A stretch of DNA of 64,000 bases from Peribacillus frigoritolerans (GCA_030562215.1 JAUPFL010000001.1:2220501-2284500), one strand, 5' to 3'. Counted from the stretch's first letter, positions 18,925 through 29,428 are shown. The notes: generated from the sequence alone by a model not told the origin. Numbers and translations are program-made.

Positions 18925-20027
18925 TTAAAGGGTTTGAGCTTCCTTCGCTTTATACGATTCTTGGAATTTCTTCATGAAATCAGCAAGGTCCTGGCAATGG
19001 GATAGAGGGACCGCATTATAGATGGATGCTCTGCAGCCGCCGATGGAACGGTGACCGTTCAGTCCTACGAATCCGGCTTGCTTCACTTCTTTAAGGAATT
19101 GTACTTCAGCTTCTTCAGACGGAAGCGTGAACGTTACATTCATTAATGAACGGCTGTCCGGCAGGGCATGACCTTTATAAAAACCATCACTGCCGTCGAT
19201 GGCATCGTAAATGACTTTTGCTTTTTCTTCATTGACTTCAGCAATCTTTTCCACGCCGCCCTGTTCTTTTGCCCAATCCAACACAAGGGACAATAAGTAA
19301 ATGGCCAATGTCGGAGGGGTGTTGTATAAAGAATCATTTTTTGAATGGATAGAGTAGTTCATCATGGATGGGATTTTGTCATTATCCGTTATTAAATCTT
19401 TACGGATGATAACGACCGTGATACCCGATGGACCTAGATTCTTTTGTGCACCTGCATAGATGATGCCGAATTTACTAATATCAATCTTTTTGCTGAGAAT
19501 ATCACTTGACATATCGGCTACTAAAGGAATGTTGCCCGTTTCCGGGAAATCCTTCCACTGTGTTCCGTAAATCGTATTATTGCTTGTGATATGAAGATAT
19601 GCAGCATCATCATTCAATTGGATGTCTTCGACTTTAGGGATGAACGTATATTTTTCATCTTTGGATGAAGCGACTACGGCCGTTTCACCAACCTTTTTGG
19701 CTTCTTTTAATGCTTTTTCCGACCAAGAACCAGTGAGTACATAATCTGCCCTTTTTCCATCTTTCAAAATGTTCATGGGAATCATGGAAAACTGTAGACT
19801 TGCTCCTCCTTGCAGCAGGAGAACTTCATAATTTTCAGGAATTTCCATAAGGTCTTTTAATGATTGAATGGCATGGTTATGAATTTTTCGAATTCCGAAC
19901 TTCTATGGCTTAATTCCATGACGGACATACCGGAATCCTCAATATTCAACCATTCGTTTTGAGCTCTTTGTAAAACTTCTAAGGGAAGGGCGGCTGGCCC
20001 AGCGTTAAAATTGCGTGCACGTTTCAA
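18925..20027 (-). CDS. serC: Phosphoserine aminotransferase, one frameshift
   Basis: PLP aminotransferase converting 3-phosphohydroxypyruvate to phosphoserine. It starts at TTG 20027 behind GGAGG, giving the family N-terminus [11 protein letters not shown]. The PLP lysine motif is [10 protein letters not shown]. Other blocks are [10 protein letters not shown] and RASIYNAV near the C-terminus ([17 protein letters not shown]). One A is missing near 19888 (GAAAAATTC), splitting the N-terminal 46 residues off. Serine synthesis normally needs this gene, so the break is probably not real. Confidence 0.93.
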
Positions 20028-20159
20028 TTTTTTTCCTCCTATACGACTATGTGATAAAGTATTTGAGACTATTCATATATCCTACCAGAAAACTAAAATC
20101 AATAGGAGGAAAATTTAGAATTTTAAGTGACAATCCATTTTAATGTTAGGCCAATGTAA

Positions 20160-20190
20160 AAAAGGTCCTGCACTTTAAAGTGAGGACCAA
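20160..20190 (-). terminator. Terminator of hit
   Basis: Minus strand GGTCCTCACTT with AAGTGCAGGACC (one bulge), followed by TTTTTT. Confidence 0.75.
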
Positions 20191-20287
20191 ATCGGGATCA
20201 TTGTTTTTTCATGCAACCAGCGTTCAGTCAAAGTTCAATTGCCGATTGGAAAGGAGAAAGAAACCTTCTTCACAGGCCATTACAGTC

Positions 20288-20710
20288 TCATTTTAAATGC
20301 TGTGCAATGGATTCAGCGATTTGTTTCAGGTCATCTGGTGTATAGTCGCTGGTATTGGTTTTCCAAACAGCACCAAAGCCGTCACCTTTCCCATGCCGAG
20401 GAATTAAATGCATATGAAAATGGAAAACGGACTGTCCTGCAGCTTCACCGTTATTATTTAAAAGGTTCAGGCCTACAGGTTGGAATTCCTGCTTCATGGC
20501 GCGGGCAATTTCCGGCACCACTTCAAAGAGGTTCTTGGCGATCTCAGGTGTCAACTCATAAAGGTTTTCCTTATGTACTTTAGGTATTACCAGCGTATGG
20601 CCTTTTGTTACTTGACTGATATCGAGAAAGGCCAATACATGTTCATTTTCGAAAACTTTACTACTTGGAATTTCCCCATCGATTATTTTGCAAAAAATGC
20701 AATCACTCAT
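20288..20710 (-). CDS. hit: HIT-family nucleotide-binding protein
   Basis: A 140-residue histidine-triad protein. The zinc-type N-terminus is CIFCKIIDGEIPS, and the triad HFHMHLIPRH with catalytic histidine is near residue 100. It probably hydrolyses nucleoside phosphoramidates or dinucleotides. It is divergent from ecsA across a 650-bp gap, as in B. subtilis hit and ecs. It ends at a clear terminator. Confidence 0.94.
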   Translation of the reverse strand: MSDCIFCKIIDGEIPSSKVFENEHVLAFLDISQVTKGHTLVIPKVHKENLYELTPEIAKNLFEVVPEIARAMKQEFQPVGLNLLNNNGEAAGQSVFHFHMHLIPRHGKGDGFGAVWKTNTSDYTPDDLKQIAESIAQHLK

Positions 20711-20712
20711 TA

Positions 20713-21367
20713 AAAACGCTCCTTTAAAAGTTAATGTATTTGGTTAATCGTACCATAGCTTGAATCTTTGAGAAAAGGAAAAATCATAAAAACAGGATGC
20801 AACATAAGTTGCACCCTGCCTGTCGAAAAAGGGGGTTTTGCTTCAAAATTCGCATTAGCATAAATTCTCTGCGACAAACACCTCATCTACATTGTAGTAA
20901 AATACGGTTATTATCTGATTAGAGATTTTCCATTCAAAGCAACCATCTCCTATATCTTTAAAGTTTCATCAACTTTCAAAGCATAATTGATAATTATTGA
21001 ATGATTTTTCTGCTTTTACGTGCAAGAGAACCATCTCCTTGCTCGAAACGATTTTTTTATGAAGCTTCTGGTTTAATTCAGTAATACGTCTTTAACTGAC
21101 ACCTCATTTACAATATGATGTAAATCATTTGTAATAAAACTTATGGGTAATTCAGTGTAATACGTCTTTAACTGACACCTCATTTACAATATGATGTGAA
21201 TCACACGTAATGACTAACCCCTTCTTCCTTATTTATGATGACCAACAAGCTGGAAAAATATAATTAGTTATTTATGGAAATTTAGTTCCGGGAACACTCG
21301 ACTATATAAAAGCAGGAGAATTTGATAAAATGGAAATAAGAACCTCTATATAGAAAGGATCGTTTAT
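20713..21367. other. hit-ecsA intergenic region with direct repeats
   Basis: This 655-bp region has no gene. It holds a 45-bp direct repeat, with one mismatch, at 21083-21127 and 21159-21203 (period 76), each containing the inverted repeat TTTACA-N6-TGTRAA. A third, diverged copy of the CACCTCATYTACA segment lies at about 20879-20900. These could be operators for the divergent hit and ecsA promoters. Confidence 0.7.
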
Positions 21368-22111
21368 ATGTCCTTATTGGAAATAAAGCAATTAGTGGGC
21401 GGATACACGAAAACGCCCGTTTTAAAAGGAATAAGTTTTGACATTCAGCCAAATGAGCTAGTTGGGTTAATTGGGCTTAACGGGGCTGGGAAAAGTACGA
21501 CGATTAAACATATCATCGGACTCATGGAGCCGAAAGGCGGAAGCGTCTCGATTCATGGCAAAACACTTGCCCAGGACCCGGATACATATCGAAAACAATT
21601 CACTTATGTTCCAGAAACGCCAATTTTGTATGATGAGCTTACACTTGAGGAGCATTTAAAGCTTACAGCCATGGCACATGGTTTGGAGGAAGCCACATAT
21701 AAAGAAAGGATGGACGTTCTGTTAAAGGAATTCCATATGGAGAAAAGGCTTAAATGGTTCCCGGCCCATTTTTCAAAGGGAATGAAGCAAAAGGTGATGA
21801 TAATGTGCGCCTTTTTAGTACAGCCGTCTTTATATATCGTCGACGAACCCTTCGTAGGTCTTGATCCCCTAGGCATTCAATCCCTGCTTGATTTGATGAG
21901 GAAGATGAAAGAGAGCGGAGCGGGAATTTTAATGTCTACACACATACTGGCGACAGCTGAGAGGTATTGTGATTCTTTCATCATACTGCATAATGGCGAG
22001 ATTCGGGCGAAAGGCGATCTTGAGCAGCTTCGTCAACAATTTTCCATGCCAGGGGCAACTCTGGACGATTTATATATCCAATTGACGAAAGAAGAAATCG
22101 GTCATGAATAG
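21368..22111 (+). CDS. ecsA: ABC transporter ATP-binding protein EcsA
   Basis: A 247-residue ATPase of the EcsAB transporter, which in B. subtilis affects secretion, competence and intramembrane protease function. Walker A is GLNGAGKST, the signature is a diverged HFSKGMKQK in place of LSGGQ, Walker B is YIVDEPFVGLD, and the H-loop is STH. It starts at 21368 behind AAAGGA. Its end overlaps ecsB by 8 bases, indicating coupling. Confidence 0.95.
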   Translation: MSLLEIKQLVGGYTKTPVLKGISFDIQPNELVGLIGLNGAGKSTTIKHIIGLMEPKGGSVSIHGKTLAQDPDTYRKQFTYVPETPILYDELTLEEHLKLTAMAHGLEEATYKERMDVLLKEFHMEKRLKWFPAHFSKGMKQKVMIMCAFLVQPSLYIVDEPFVGLDPLGIQSLLDLMRKMKESGAGILMSTHILATAERYCDSFIILHNGEIRAKGDLEQLRQQFSMPGATLDDLYIQLTKEEIGHE

Positions 22112-23312
22112 TCAAAATCTCTGGAAGGAAAGATATTTAGGCTATATAAATGAAACGCAAAAATATCTTCGTTATATTTTTAATGGCCATCTTGTTTTTG
22201 TCATGGTATTGGTTCTTGGTGGGTTGGCTTATTATTACAGTGATTGGGTGAAGACGTTAAACAGTGATTTCCCGGCTGAATTGATCATGGCCTTTGTGTT
22301 ATCGATCATTGTAACCAGAAGCCCGATAAATACATTCTTGAAAGAACCTGATACGGTATTCCTGCTTCCGCTTGAAACGAAGTTAAGAAGCTATTTCAAG
22401 AATTCATTGATATTAAGTTGGGTCATGCAAAGCTTTATTCTTCTGGTTGTCCTGATTGCATCGATTCCGATGTATTCGAAGGTTACGGGTGCAGGAGGTA
22501 AGGACCTTGGAATCATCCTGGTCGTTTTGCTTATTTTGAAGTTTTTGAATTTAACCATGCGCTGGCTGGTATTGAAATATCAGGATACATCAGTGAGCCA
22601 TTGGGACTCTCTCATCCGCTTTTTACTTAATGGAGTGATTCTTTATTTCATCTGTTCAAGGGCAAATATACTGTTTGCACTTATAACCTTCTTATTATTG
22701 TTAGCACTTTACATGTATTACCGAAGCGCAACTAAAGGTTTCGTGCTGAAGTGGGAACGGCTGGTGGAACTGGAAAACAAACGGATGAATTCATTCTATC
22801 GAATAGCGAACATGTTCACTGATGTTCCTCATTTGAAAGGGAAAGTAGCGAGAAGGAAATGGATGGACTGGCTATTATCACTCATTCCGTATGGTGATAA
22901 ATCAACTTATACCTATCTTTACGCCCGTACACTGCTGCGATCCAATGATTATGTGGGACTTTGTTTTCGTTTAACGATCATGGGCTCCGTGATTTTAAGT
23001 GTATTCACTAACATATGGGCACATTTGATTGTTACGTTCATGTTCCTATTCATGACAGCCCTGCAACTGCTGCCGGTTTGGAAGGCACATGAATGGAAAG
23101 TATGGGTCTCATTGTATCCATTGCCAGCAAAAATGAGAGAATCTGCAGTCATAAAGCTAATTTCCTATTTCCTATTATTTGAGGACCTTGTCTTCAGTTT
23201 GGTCCTGTTAGTGAAAGGGGAATGGATGTCCGCTTTAGCCGCCTTGGCAATGGGGCTTGTTTTCATATTCGGTTTTAAAATTTATGCAGCAAAGAAAATT
23301 AAAAACTTTTAA
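22104..23312 (+). CDS. ecsB: ABC transporter permease EcsB
   Basis: A 402-residue polytopic membrane protein, about six to ten hydrophobic segments in paired clusters (HLVFVMVLVLGGLAYYY, FAVLSI-like helices, LISYFLLFEDLVFSLVLL, LAALAMGLVFIFGFKIY). A charged central region includes RKWMDWLLSLIPYGDKSTYTYLY. It starts at ATG 22104 inside the ecsA end. It ends at a terminator hairpin that has been duplicated around a repeat element. Confidence 0.93.
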   Translation: MNSQNLWKERYLGYINETQKYLRYIFNGHLVFVMVLVLGGLAYYYSDWVKTLNSDFPAELIMAFVLSIIVTRSPINTFLKEPDTVFLLPLETKLRSYFKNSLILSWVMQSFILLVVLIASIPMYSKVTGAGGKDLGIILVVLLILKFLNLTMRWLVLKYQDTSVSHWDSLIRFLLNGVILYFICSRANILFALITFLLLLALYMYYRSATKGFVLKWERLVELENKRMNSFYRIANMFTDVPHLKGKVARRKWMDWLLSLIPYGDKSTYTYLYARTLLRSNDYVGLCFRLTIMGSVILSVFTNIWAHLIVTFMFLFMTALQLLPVWKAHEWKVWVSLYPLPAKMRESAVIKLISYFLLFEDLVFSLVLLVKGEWMSALAALAMGLVFIFGFKIYAAKKIKNF

Positions 23313-23315
23313 GCG

Positions 23316-23343
23316 AAGCTGATTTTTCATAAAATCAGCTTTT
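23316..23343 (+). terminator. Terminator of ecsB, first copy of a duplicated hairpin
   Basis: AAGCTGATTTT with AAAATCAGCTT, loop TCAT, 28 bp in total. The same 28 bases occur again at 23658-23685. Confidence 0.85.
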
Positions 23344-23657
23344 AGAATGAAGAAATTTGTGACACAGCTGCCGAATGGGAGCGGATTTCTGAAATCAACT
23401 GAAACGTCTTTATTAAGAAAAAATGTAAGCAGATTGGTTCGGAATGATTTCACATCAACCATGACTTTAAAACAAGACTAGATTATCCTTAATGGGTTAA
23501 CTGTTTTATGCCCCCTTAATGGATTGAAGATATTTGCGACACACTCCTGCCGAAAAACTGGCTAGCCGAGACCCCGCAGGCGCTTGCCCCGAGGAGGCTT
23601 GGTAGACAGTCGGCGGAAAGGGAGCGGATTTCTGAAATCAAAACATTAATAAAGAAA
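23344..23657. mobile_element. Repeat element between two copies of the ecsB terminator
   Basis: A 314-bp insert made of two partial units of the 232-bp repeat found at 29-1019, in opposite orientation to that array. The first unit (23347-23398) is internally deleted. The second (23520-23640) carries the GC-rich core GAGACCCCGCAGGCG and CGAGGAGGCTTGG. It is flanked by exact 28-bp copies of the terminator palindrome, as a target-site duplication would be. It contains no gene. Confidence 0.8.
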
Positions 23658-23685
23658 AAGCTGATTTTTCATAAAATCAGCTTTT
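23658..23685 (+). terminator. Second copy of the ecsB terminator hairpin
   Basis: Identical in 28 bases to 23316-23343 and followed by TTTTTCTTTT. Confidence 0.85.
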
Positions 23686-23755
23686 TCTTTTAAGAAATGA
23701 AAATTGAAACTAAAAGCCTCATAGGGGGTATATACATATTTAACGGAGGTGTTAA

Positions 23756-24463
23756 ATGATGGATGAATATGAACAAAAGGCATTATCTGAACTAGTATCA
23801 TGGAAAAAGAAAGTAGCCAAGAAATCCGGCAGGCTTGAGCGGATGTCCAAAAAGGCGCAAATCAAATTGAATAGTTATATTCCAGACCGAGTGCACAAAG
23901 TGATTACTGATAGTATTAAAGGGATGATAGAGGCCGTATTATCAGGTTCTAAATATATGTCTAAAGAAAAAAATGTAGTGCTATTAACCTTGCAGCAAAA
24001 GGAAGAGTGGGTTGCGGAAACTGTAACAGCATATCGGAAAACGGCGGTTATAGAAGGTGTGGGAACCGGAGCGGCAGGGCTTTTAATTGGATTGGCTGAT
24101 TTCCCATTACTGCTTAGCATCAAGATGAAATTATTATTCGAACTATCCCGTCTATACGGTTTCGATCCAAATAAATATGAGGAACGATTGTTCATTCTTC
24201 ATATCTTCCAGATGGCATTTTCCAGCGAGGAGAAGAAATTGGAAACATTACGGGTAATAGAGGAATGGGATTCAGGGAAATGTCCGGAAATAGACTGGCA
24301 AGAATTTCAGCAGGAATATCGCGATCACATCGATGTCATCAAAATGTTTCAGCTCGTTCCAGGTTTTGGGGCAGCTGTCGGTGGATATGCGAACCATCAT
24401 TTGTTGGAACATCTTGGGGAGACGGCTGTCCATTGTTACCGAATCAGACTTCTTAAACAGTAA
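23756..24463 (+). CDS. ecsC: EcsC family protein
   Basis: A 235-residue protein of the EcsC family, usually third gene of ecsABC. A basic N-terminal region with helices (WKKKVAKKSGRLERMSKKAQ) is followed by the Gly/Ala-rich hydrophobic segment VEGVGTGAAGLLIGLADFPLLLSI and a second one near the end (LVPGFGAAVGGYANHHLLEHLG). It starts at ATG 23756 behind GGAGGT. The inserted repeat and duplicated terminator now separate it from ecsB, so it probably needs its own promoter or read-through. The function is unknown. Confidence 0.9.
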   Translation: MMDEYEQKALSELVSWKKKVAKKSGRLERMSKKAQIKLNSYIPDRVHKVITDSIKGMIEAVLSGSKYMSKEKNVVLLTLQQKEEWVAETVTAYRKTAVIEGVGTGAAGLLIGLADFPLLLSIKMKLLFELSRLYGFDPNKYEERLFILHIFQMAFSSEEKKLETLRVIEEWDSGKCPEIDWQEFQQEYRDHIDVIKMFQLVPGFGAAVGGYANHHLLEHLGETAVHCYRIRLLKQ

Positions 24464-24488
24464 GGGACGGGGATAACCCGTCCCTTTA
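24462..24488 (+). terminator. Terminator of ecsC
   Basis: AAGGGACGGG with CCCGTCCCTT, starting at the ecsC stop; it also lies at the 3' end of yhaA. Confidence 0.85.
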
Positions 24489-24491
24489 CCA

Positions 24492-25702
24492 TTACCGCAA
24501 TAAAGATTCATTCACCTTTTGAGATGATTGTTTCTTATTGTGATAGGTCACCGCTGCAGTGCCTAATATTTTGGCTGCAATGAGCATCGCTTTTTCATCA
24601 ATGTCAAACAAAGGATGATGATGTGGATATGTATGTTCATTTTTTGGCCTGGCTCCCGTAAAGAAGAATGTACCTTTTACATTTTGTAAATAATAAGAAA
24701 AATCTTCACCTGTCATATCCGGGTCAATTTCCTCTGTAATTAAAACTTCCTTGACGGACTCAGTGCTCCCGATGAGGAATTTAGTTTCCTCAACATGTGG
24801 AATAACAGCTGGATAACCCTGAAAGTATTGATATTCATAGGTGCAGTCCGCAGCTAGGCAGGTTCCTTTAACAATCCGCTCCATTTCTTCGTTAATGAAT
24901 GAACGGACATCTTCCTTGAATGTGCGGACGGTCCCGATTATTTTTGCCTTATCTGCAATGACGTTAAAAGCATTATCTGCTACAAAGGAACCGACGGTAA
25001 TGACTGCAGAATCTATTGGGTTAAGGCGGCGGCTTACGATTTGCTGTAGGGCCATGACTAGCTGAGAGCCGACCACGATTGCATCACGGGTTTTATGCGG
25101 CTGGGCTCCATGTCCGCCCTGCCCTTGAATGGTGATTTCAAAACGGTCAGCAGCGGCCATAAGGGGGCCAAAAGCGTATTGGACTGTTCCGGTAGGGACC
25201 GTGGCCCATAAATGGGTGCCGAAAATTACATCCACCCCATCAAGGCAGCCAGCTTCAATCATCGGTTTGGCGCCTCCTGGAGCATACTCTTCAGCATGCT
25301 GGTGGATAAAGATATATTCACCTTCGAGCTCATCCTTCAGTTCATTCAGATTTTTGCAAGGACAAGGAGTGTCGCTGTATGCCCATCGTGTCCACACGCA
25401 TGCATTACCCCGGGTACGGAAGATTTATAGTGAACTTCTTTTTCATCTTGAATAGGTAAGGCGTCGAAATCAGCGCGCAATGCTACGGTTTTACCAGGCT
25501 TACTGCCGGTGACCTTGGCAATAACTCCATTTCCGCCTACATTCGTCCGGTGTTCGATTCCATGTTTTTCATAAAATTCAGCGATGAAGGCCGCCGTTTG
25601 GGTTTCTTGAAAAGAAAGCTCTGGATGTTGATGAAGATAACGCCTGATGGAAACCATTTCTTCATATGAACCATCTAGAAGATCGTGTAATCGCTGTATC
25701 AT
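24492..25702 (-). CDS. yhaA: M20-type amidohydrolase YhaA, one frameshift
   Basis: Metal-dependent aminoacylase or N-acyl amino acid amidohydrolase of the M20/M20D group. It starts at ATG 25702 behind GGGAGGTG. Motifs are LHQHPELSF, ALRADFDALPI, CGHDGHTA (metal ligands), QHAEEYAPGGAKPM, GGHGAQPH, MTGEDFSYY and HHPLFDID. One A is missing near 25358 (TTGCAAAAATCTG), which separates the first 110 residues. The reconstructed length of about 404 residues fits YhaA. Confidence 0.9.
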
Positions 25703-25796
25703 TTTGCACCTCCCAATGATTGGATTAATTGTAAATAGTATATCATATTCTGAATAATCCAAAGTGAATTAAATACCTTGAGGAGGACGATATATA

Positions 25797-26419
25797 ATGA
25801 ATAAATATTCCTGGATTGCTATGGTTTCGCTTTGCTTGTTGCTATTCTTTTTTTGATGAATGAAGTCCAGAGTGAGAAATCTTTAGCATTCGATACATAT
25901 ATTGCGGAACTCTTTTCTGTAGGTAAAAATACTTTTTCGTTCACTTTCTTCAAGTACATTACCTATCTTGGGAAATCCATGTTCATTGGTTTTGGAAGCT
26001 TACTATGTGTTCTATATTTGTGGATAATTAAGAAGGATTATTGGACCATGGCCGTCTATTCTATCGGGATTGCCGGGGGTGATGTATTAAACGGGTGGAT
26101 AAAAAATCATGTTAAAAGAGTACGCCCTGAAAATCATATGATGGAGACCGCTGGCTTCAGTTTTCCAAGTACCCACGCAATGGTGGGCCTTATTTTCTTC
26201 AGTATGGTTGCTTATTTAATCATGAATGAAATTAAAGGAAACTCATTGAAATGGGCAGTGGGAATTGGTTTCGTTTGTATGGTTCTCCTGATCTGTGTCA
26301 GCAGGATCGCTATGAAAGTTCACTTTCCAACTGATATCTTGGCAGGTTTTGCATTAGGAGCGGCATATAGTTTAACCTTGTTTAAATTGTATAAATTCCT
26401 GGGGTCTAGAGTACTTTGA
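25797..26419 (+). CDS. PAP2-family membrane phosphatase, one frameshift
   Basis: A PAP2 lipid phosphatase of about 207 residues with roughly six membrane segments. The three catalytic blocks are clear: KNHVKRVRP, FPSTHA and SRIAMKVHFPTD. Substrates are probably phosphatidylglycerophosphate or undecaprenyl-pyrophosphate. ATG 25797 follows GAGGAGG; the frame breaks between 25815 and 25830, where one T in GGTTTCG joins MVFALLVAILFLMNEVQ. It corresponds in place to B. subtilis yhgB-yhgC surroundings but is not one I can name. Confidence 0.85.
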
Positions 26420-26536
26420 ATGAAATATATGTAAATATCGGTTGCATTTCCCCGGAAATAAAGAAGGAATTTGTCGGATTGTTATAGGTTTTATTGATCA
26501 TGCATTCAAAATAACGTTCTGCATTACTATGAAGAA

Positions 26537-26565
26537 GCCCATCCTTGAGGGGATGGGCCTTTTAT
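26537..26565. terminator. Terminator between the PAP2 gene and hmoB
   Basis: GCCCATCC with GGATGGGC around TTGAGG, then CTTTTATT on the + strand. Confidence 0.75.
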
Positions 26566-26579
26566 TGAGCAGGAATGGA

Positions 26580-27092
26580 TTATTCTTCGGAATCCTTCAC
26601 CAATGTGTATTGGGTTACATAGGCTTCACCCGAAAACATCTTCTGGCTGGAATTCGTAACGGAGGTTTTGAGTCGCTGTTATGCGCCATCTTAAAGGAAC
26701 TGGAATTCTTCCAGTTCAGGAAATCAGCTTGTTTCTCCCAAATCGTTAGAATAACATAAGTTTCAGAGTTGATCGGCCGCAGAATACGAAGTGCGACGAA
26801 ACCCGGTTCATTTTCAATGAATCCAGCCCTGTTTTTAAAACGATGTTCGAATACCGGCCTTCCTTCCTCACTTACAGGGATATTATTCATGACTACATAC
26901 CCATGATCCTGAAGGTTCCCTTTCCCATCAACCACTTCATACTTACGTGGCGAGCTGAAGATCGTTTTACCAGTTGTTTCATGTAAAAGTACTGCAGTGT
27001 CAGGATTTTGCATAAGTAATATTTTTCATTCGGGTGCTTATCTTTTTGATTTTCAAAAAATCGTAAGTGCCTGATGTGATGAATACATTCAT
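26580..27092 (-). CDS. hmoB: Heme-degrading monooxygenase HmoB, three frameshifts
   Basis: IsdG-type antibiotic-biosynthesis-monooxygenase fold protein that opens heme to free iron in B. subtilis. It starts at ATG 27092 (MNVFITSGTYDFLK) behind GGAGGG. The diagnostic core is NRAGFIENEPGFVALRILRP and YVILTIWEKQADFLNWKNSSSF, and the reconstructed end is GEAYVTQYTLVKDSEE. Breaks near 27045, 27020 and 26660 are all A-runs needing one base. The neighbouring hemE and hemH make heme, so synthesis and breakdown genes are side by side. Confidence 0.88.
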
Positions 27093-27217
27093 AATTTCCC
27101 TCCAATTACTATATAGTACCTGTATACCCATTTTACCCAATGAATAGTGCTTTTACCATTTCCAAACTAACCATCAAGCTGGCAAACCGGTAAGGTACGT
27201 ATAAAAAAGTCGATTTT

Positions 27218-27244
27218 TTGACAAATATATAGGTTGGCTATACT
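27218..27244 (+). promoter_or_regulatory. Candidate hemE promoter
   Basis: TTGACA (27218-27223) and TATACT (27239-27244) with a short 15-bp spacer, 119 bases before hemE. A small palindrome CTAT(N)ATAG follows. Confidence 0.4.
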
Positions 27245-27362
27245 TCTATTATAGAAAAAGCTATAGTTTAAGGAGATTCGATTTGAAATTCAACATCCTT
27301 CTGATATTCTATGTAGGTAATGAATAAAAATAGAAACGTGATTGCTTGAAAGGTGGATATTA

Positions 27363-28406
27363 ATGTCTAAGGAAATTACGAATGATACATTTTTAAAAGC
27401 TGCAAGAGGAGAGAAAACGGATCATGTGCCTGTTTGGTATATGCGTCAGGCCGGCCGTTCACAGCCGGAGTACCGTAAATTGAAAGAGAAGTACTCACTT
27501 TTTGAAATTACTCACCAGCCGGAATTATGCGCTTATGTAACTAGATTGCCAGTTGAGCAATATGACGTAGACGCTGCGATTTTATATAAAGATATAATGA
27601 CACCGCTACCAGCCATTGGTGTCGATGTTGAGATTAAGTCCGGAATCGGTCCAGTCATATCCAACCCGATCCAATCGGTGACAGATGTTGAAAAATTAGG
27701 TGAATTGAACCCAGAGAAAGACATTCCGTATGTGTTGGACACGATTAAATTATTGACCACGGAGCAATTATCCGTTCCTTTGATCGGTTTCTCCGGGGCT
27801 CCGTTCACCATTGCTTCATACATGATTGAAGGCGGTCCCTCCAAAAACTACAATAAGACGAAAGCTTTCATGTATTCCGAGCCAAAGGCCTGGTTTGCAT
27901 TAATGGATAAATTGGCGGATATGATCATCATCTATGTCAAGTCACAAATCAAAGCCGGCGTTAAAGCCGTCCAAATCTTTGATTCATGGGTGGGTGCTCT
28001 GAACGTTGAAGATTACCGCGTGTTCATCAAGCCGATCATGACTCGTATCTTTTCTTCATTGCGTGAAGAAAATGTACCGCTAATCATGTTCGGGGTCGGC
28101 GCAAGTCACTTGGCACTTGAGTGGAATGATCTTCCGATTGATGTAGTCGGGCTTGATTGGAGACTGCCAATTACAGAAGCAAGACAAATGGGAATCCAGA
28201 AAACGGTACAAGGTAATCTTGATCCTGCCCTGCTATTATCATCATGGGATGTTATAGAAGAACGGACGAAAAGGATCCTGGATCAGGGCATGGAACAGGA
28301 CGGCTACATCTTTAATCTTGGTCATGGGGTTTTCCCTTCCGTAAATCCGGAAACACTGAAGAGGCTGACCGCTTTCATTCATGAATATTCCTCAAAAATG
28401 AAGTAA
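27363..28406 (+). CDS. hemE: Uroporphyrinogen decarboxylase
   Basis: A 347-residue enzyme that decarboxylates uroporphyrinogen III to coproporphyrinogen III. Signature motifs are [16 protein letters not shown] near the N-terminus and [18 protein letters not shown], plus GNLDP and NLGHGVFP near the C-terminus. ATG 27363 sits behind AAAGGTGG; an upstream TTG (27342) is in frame but lies before the ribosome site. It is first in a hemE-hemH pair; the hemY expected from B. subtilis is absent. Confidence 0.96.
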   Translation: MSKEITNDTFLKAARGEKTDHVPVWYMRQAGRSQPEYRKLKEKYSLFEITHQPELCAYVTRLPVEQYDVDAAILYKDIMTPLPAIGVDVEIKSGIGPVISNPIQSVTDVEKLGELNPEKDIPYVLDTIKLLTTEQLSVPLIGFSGAPFTIASYMIEGGPSKNYNKTKAFMYSEPKAWFALMDKLADMIIIYVKSQIKAGVKAVQIFDSWVGALNVEDYRVFIKPIMTRIFSSLREENVPLIMFGVGASHLALEWNDLPIDVVGLDWRLPITEARQMGIQKTVQGNLDPALLLSSWDVIEERTKRILDQGMEQDGYIFNLGHGVFPSVNPETLKRLTAFIHEYSSKMK

Positions 28407-28484
28407 AGTGAGCGAACCATTTGCTAAAACTCCGTAATTGGATGCACAATGAAAGAACGAAATCTTTAAAAGAGGTGTAATTTC

Positions 28485-29428
28485 ATGTCAAGAAAAAAAT
28501 GGGCCTTTTAGTCATGGCTTATGGTACTCCATACACTGAAGAGGATATTGAAAGGTATTATACACATATTCGTCATGGGAGACGGCCAAGCGACGAATTG
28601 ATTGCCGACCTAAAAGGCAGATATGAAGCGATCGGTGGATTATCCCCGCTTGCAAAAATAACGGCAGGACAAGCTGAAGCGCTTGAAAAGAAATTGAATT
28701 CCGTTCAGGAGGAAGTTGAATTCAAGGCATATCTTGGACTGAAACATATTGAACCTTTTGTTGAAGACGCAGTGAAACAAATGCATGAAGATGGAATCAA
28801 AGAAGCGGTCAGTATAGTATTGGCACCGCATTTTTCAACATTCAGCGTGAAGTCTTATAATGGACGTGCCCAGGATGAAGCCGCTAAATTGGGGGACCTG
28901 ACCATCACTTCCGTTGAAAGCTGGTATGATGAACCAAAATTCATCCAATATTGGGTAGACCAAGTAAAAGAAGTAATCGGGAAAATGACCTCGGAAGAAC
29001 GCGATAATTTCGCTTTGATCGTGTCGGCACATAGCCTCCCGGAAAAAATCTTGCAATCGGGAGATCCGTATCCAAATCAACTGAAAGAAACGGCAGACAT
29101 GATTGCCGAAGGCGCAGGGGTTACCAATTATGCAGTAGGCTGGCAAAGCGCTGGACAAACTCCTGAACCATGGTTGGGACCTGATGTACAGGATTTAACC
29201 AGAGATCTTCACAAGGCAAAAGGTTATAAAGCTTTCATTTATATTCCTGTTGGCTTTGTTGCCGAGCACCTTGAAGTCCTTTATGATAACGATTATGAAT
29301 GTAAGGTTGTGACGGAAGAGATTGGTGCAGGCTACTATAGGCCGGATATGCCTAATGTTAAACCTGAATTCATCGATGCTTTGGCCACGATCATTTTAAA
29401 CAGATTACAGAAAGTGATCAGTCAATAG
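28485..29428 (+). CDS. hemH: Ferrochelatase (coproporphyrin type), one frameshift at the start
   Basis: Inserts Fe2+ into coproporphyrin III in the Gram-positive heme route. ATG 28485 sits 7 bases after AGAGGTG but its frame stops after nine codons; one A added to the A7 run gives [17 protein letters not shown] and the intact rest. Motifs include [55 protein letters not shown] and [16 protein letters not shown]. Translation could instead begin at ATG 28499 but has no ribosome site. Confidence 0.94.

Noticed and set aside
23740..23760. ecsC as part of a simple ecsABC transcript
   Set aside because: Two complete terminators and a repeat lie between ecsB and ecsC, so cotranscription cannot be assumed.
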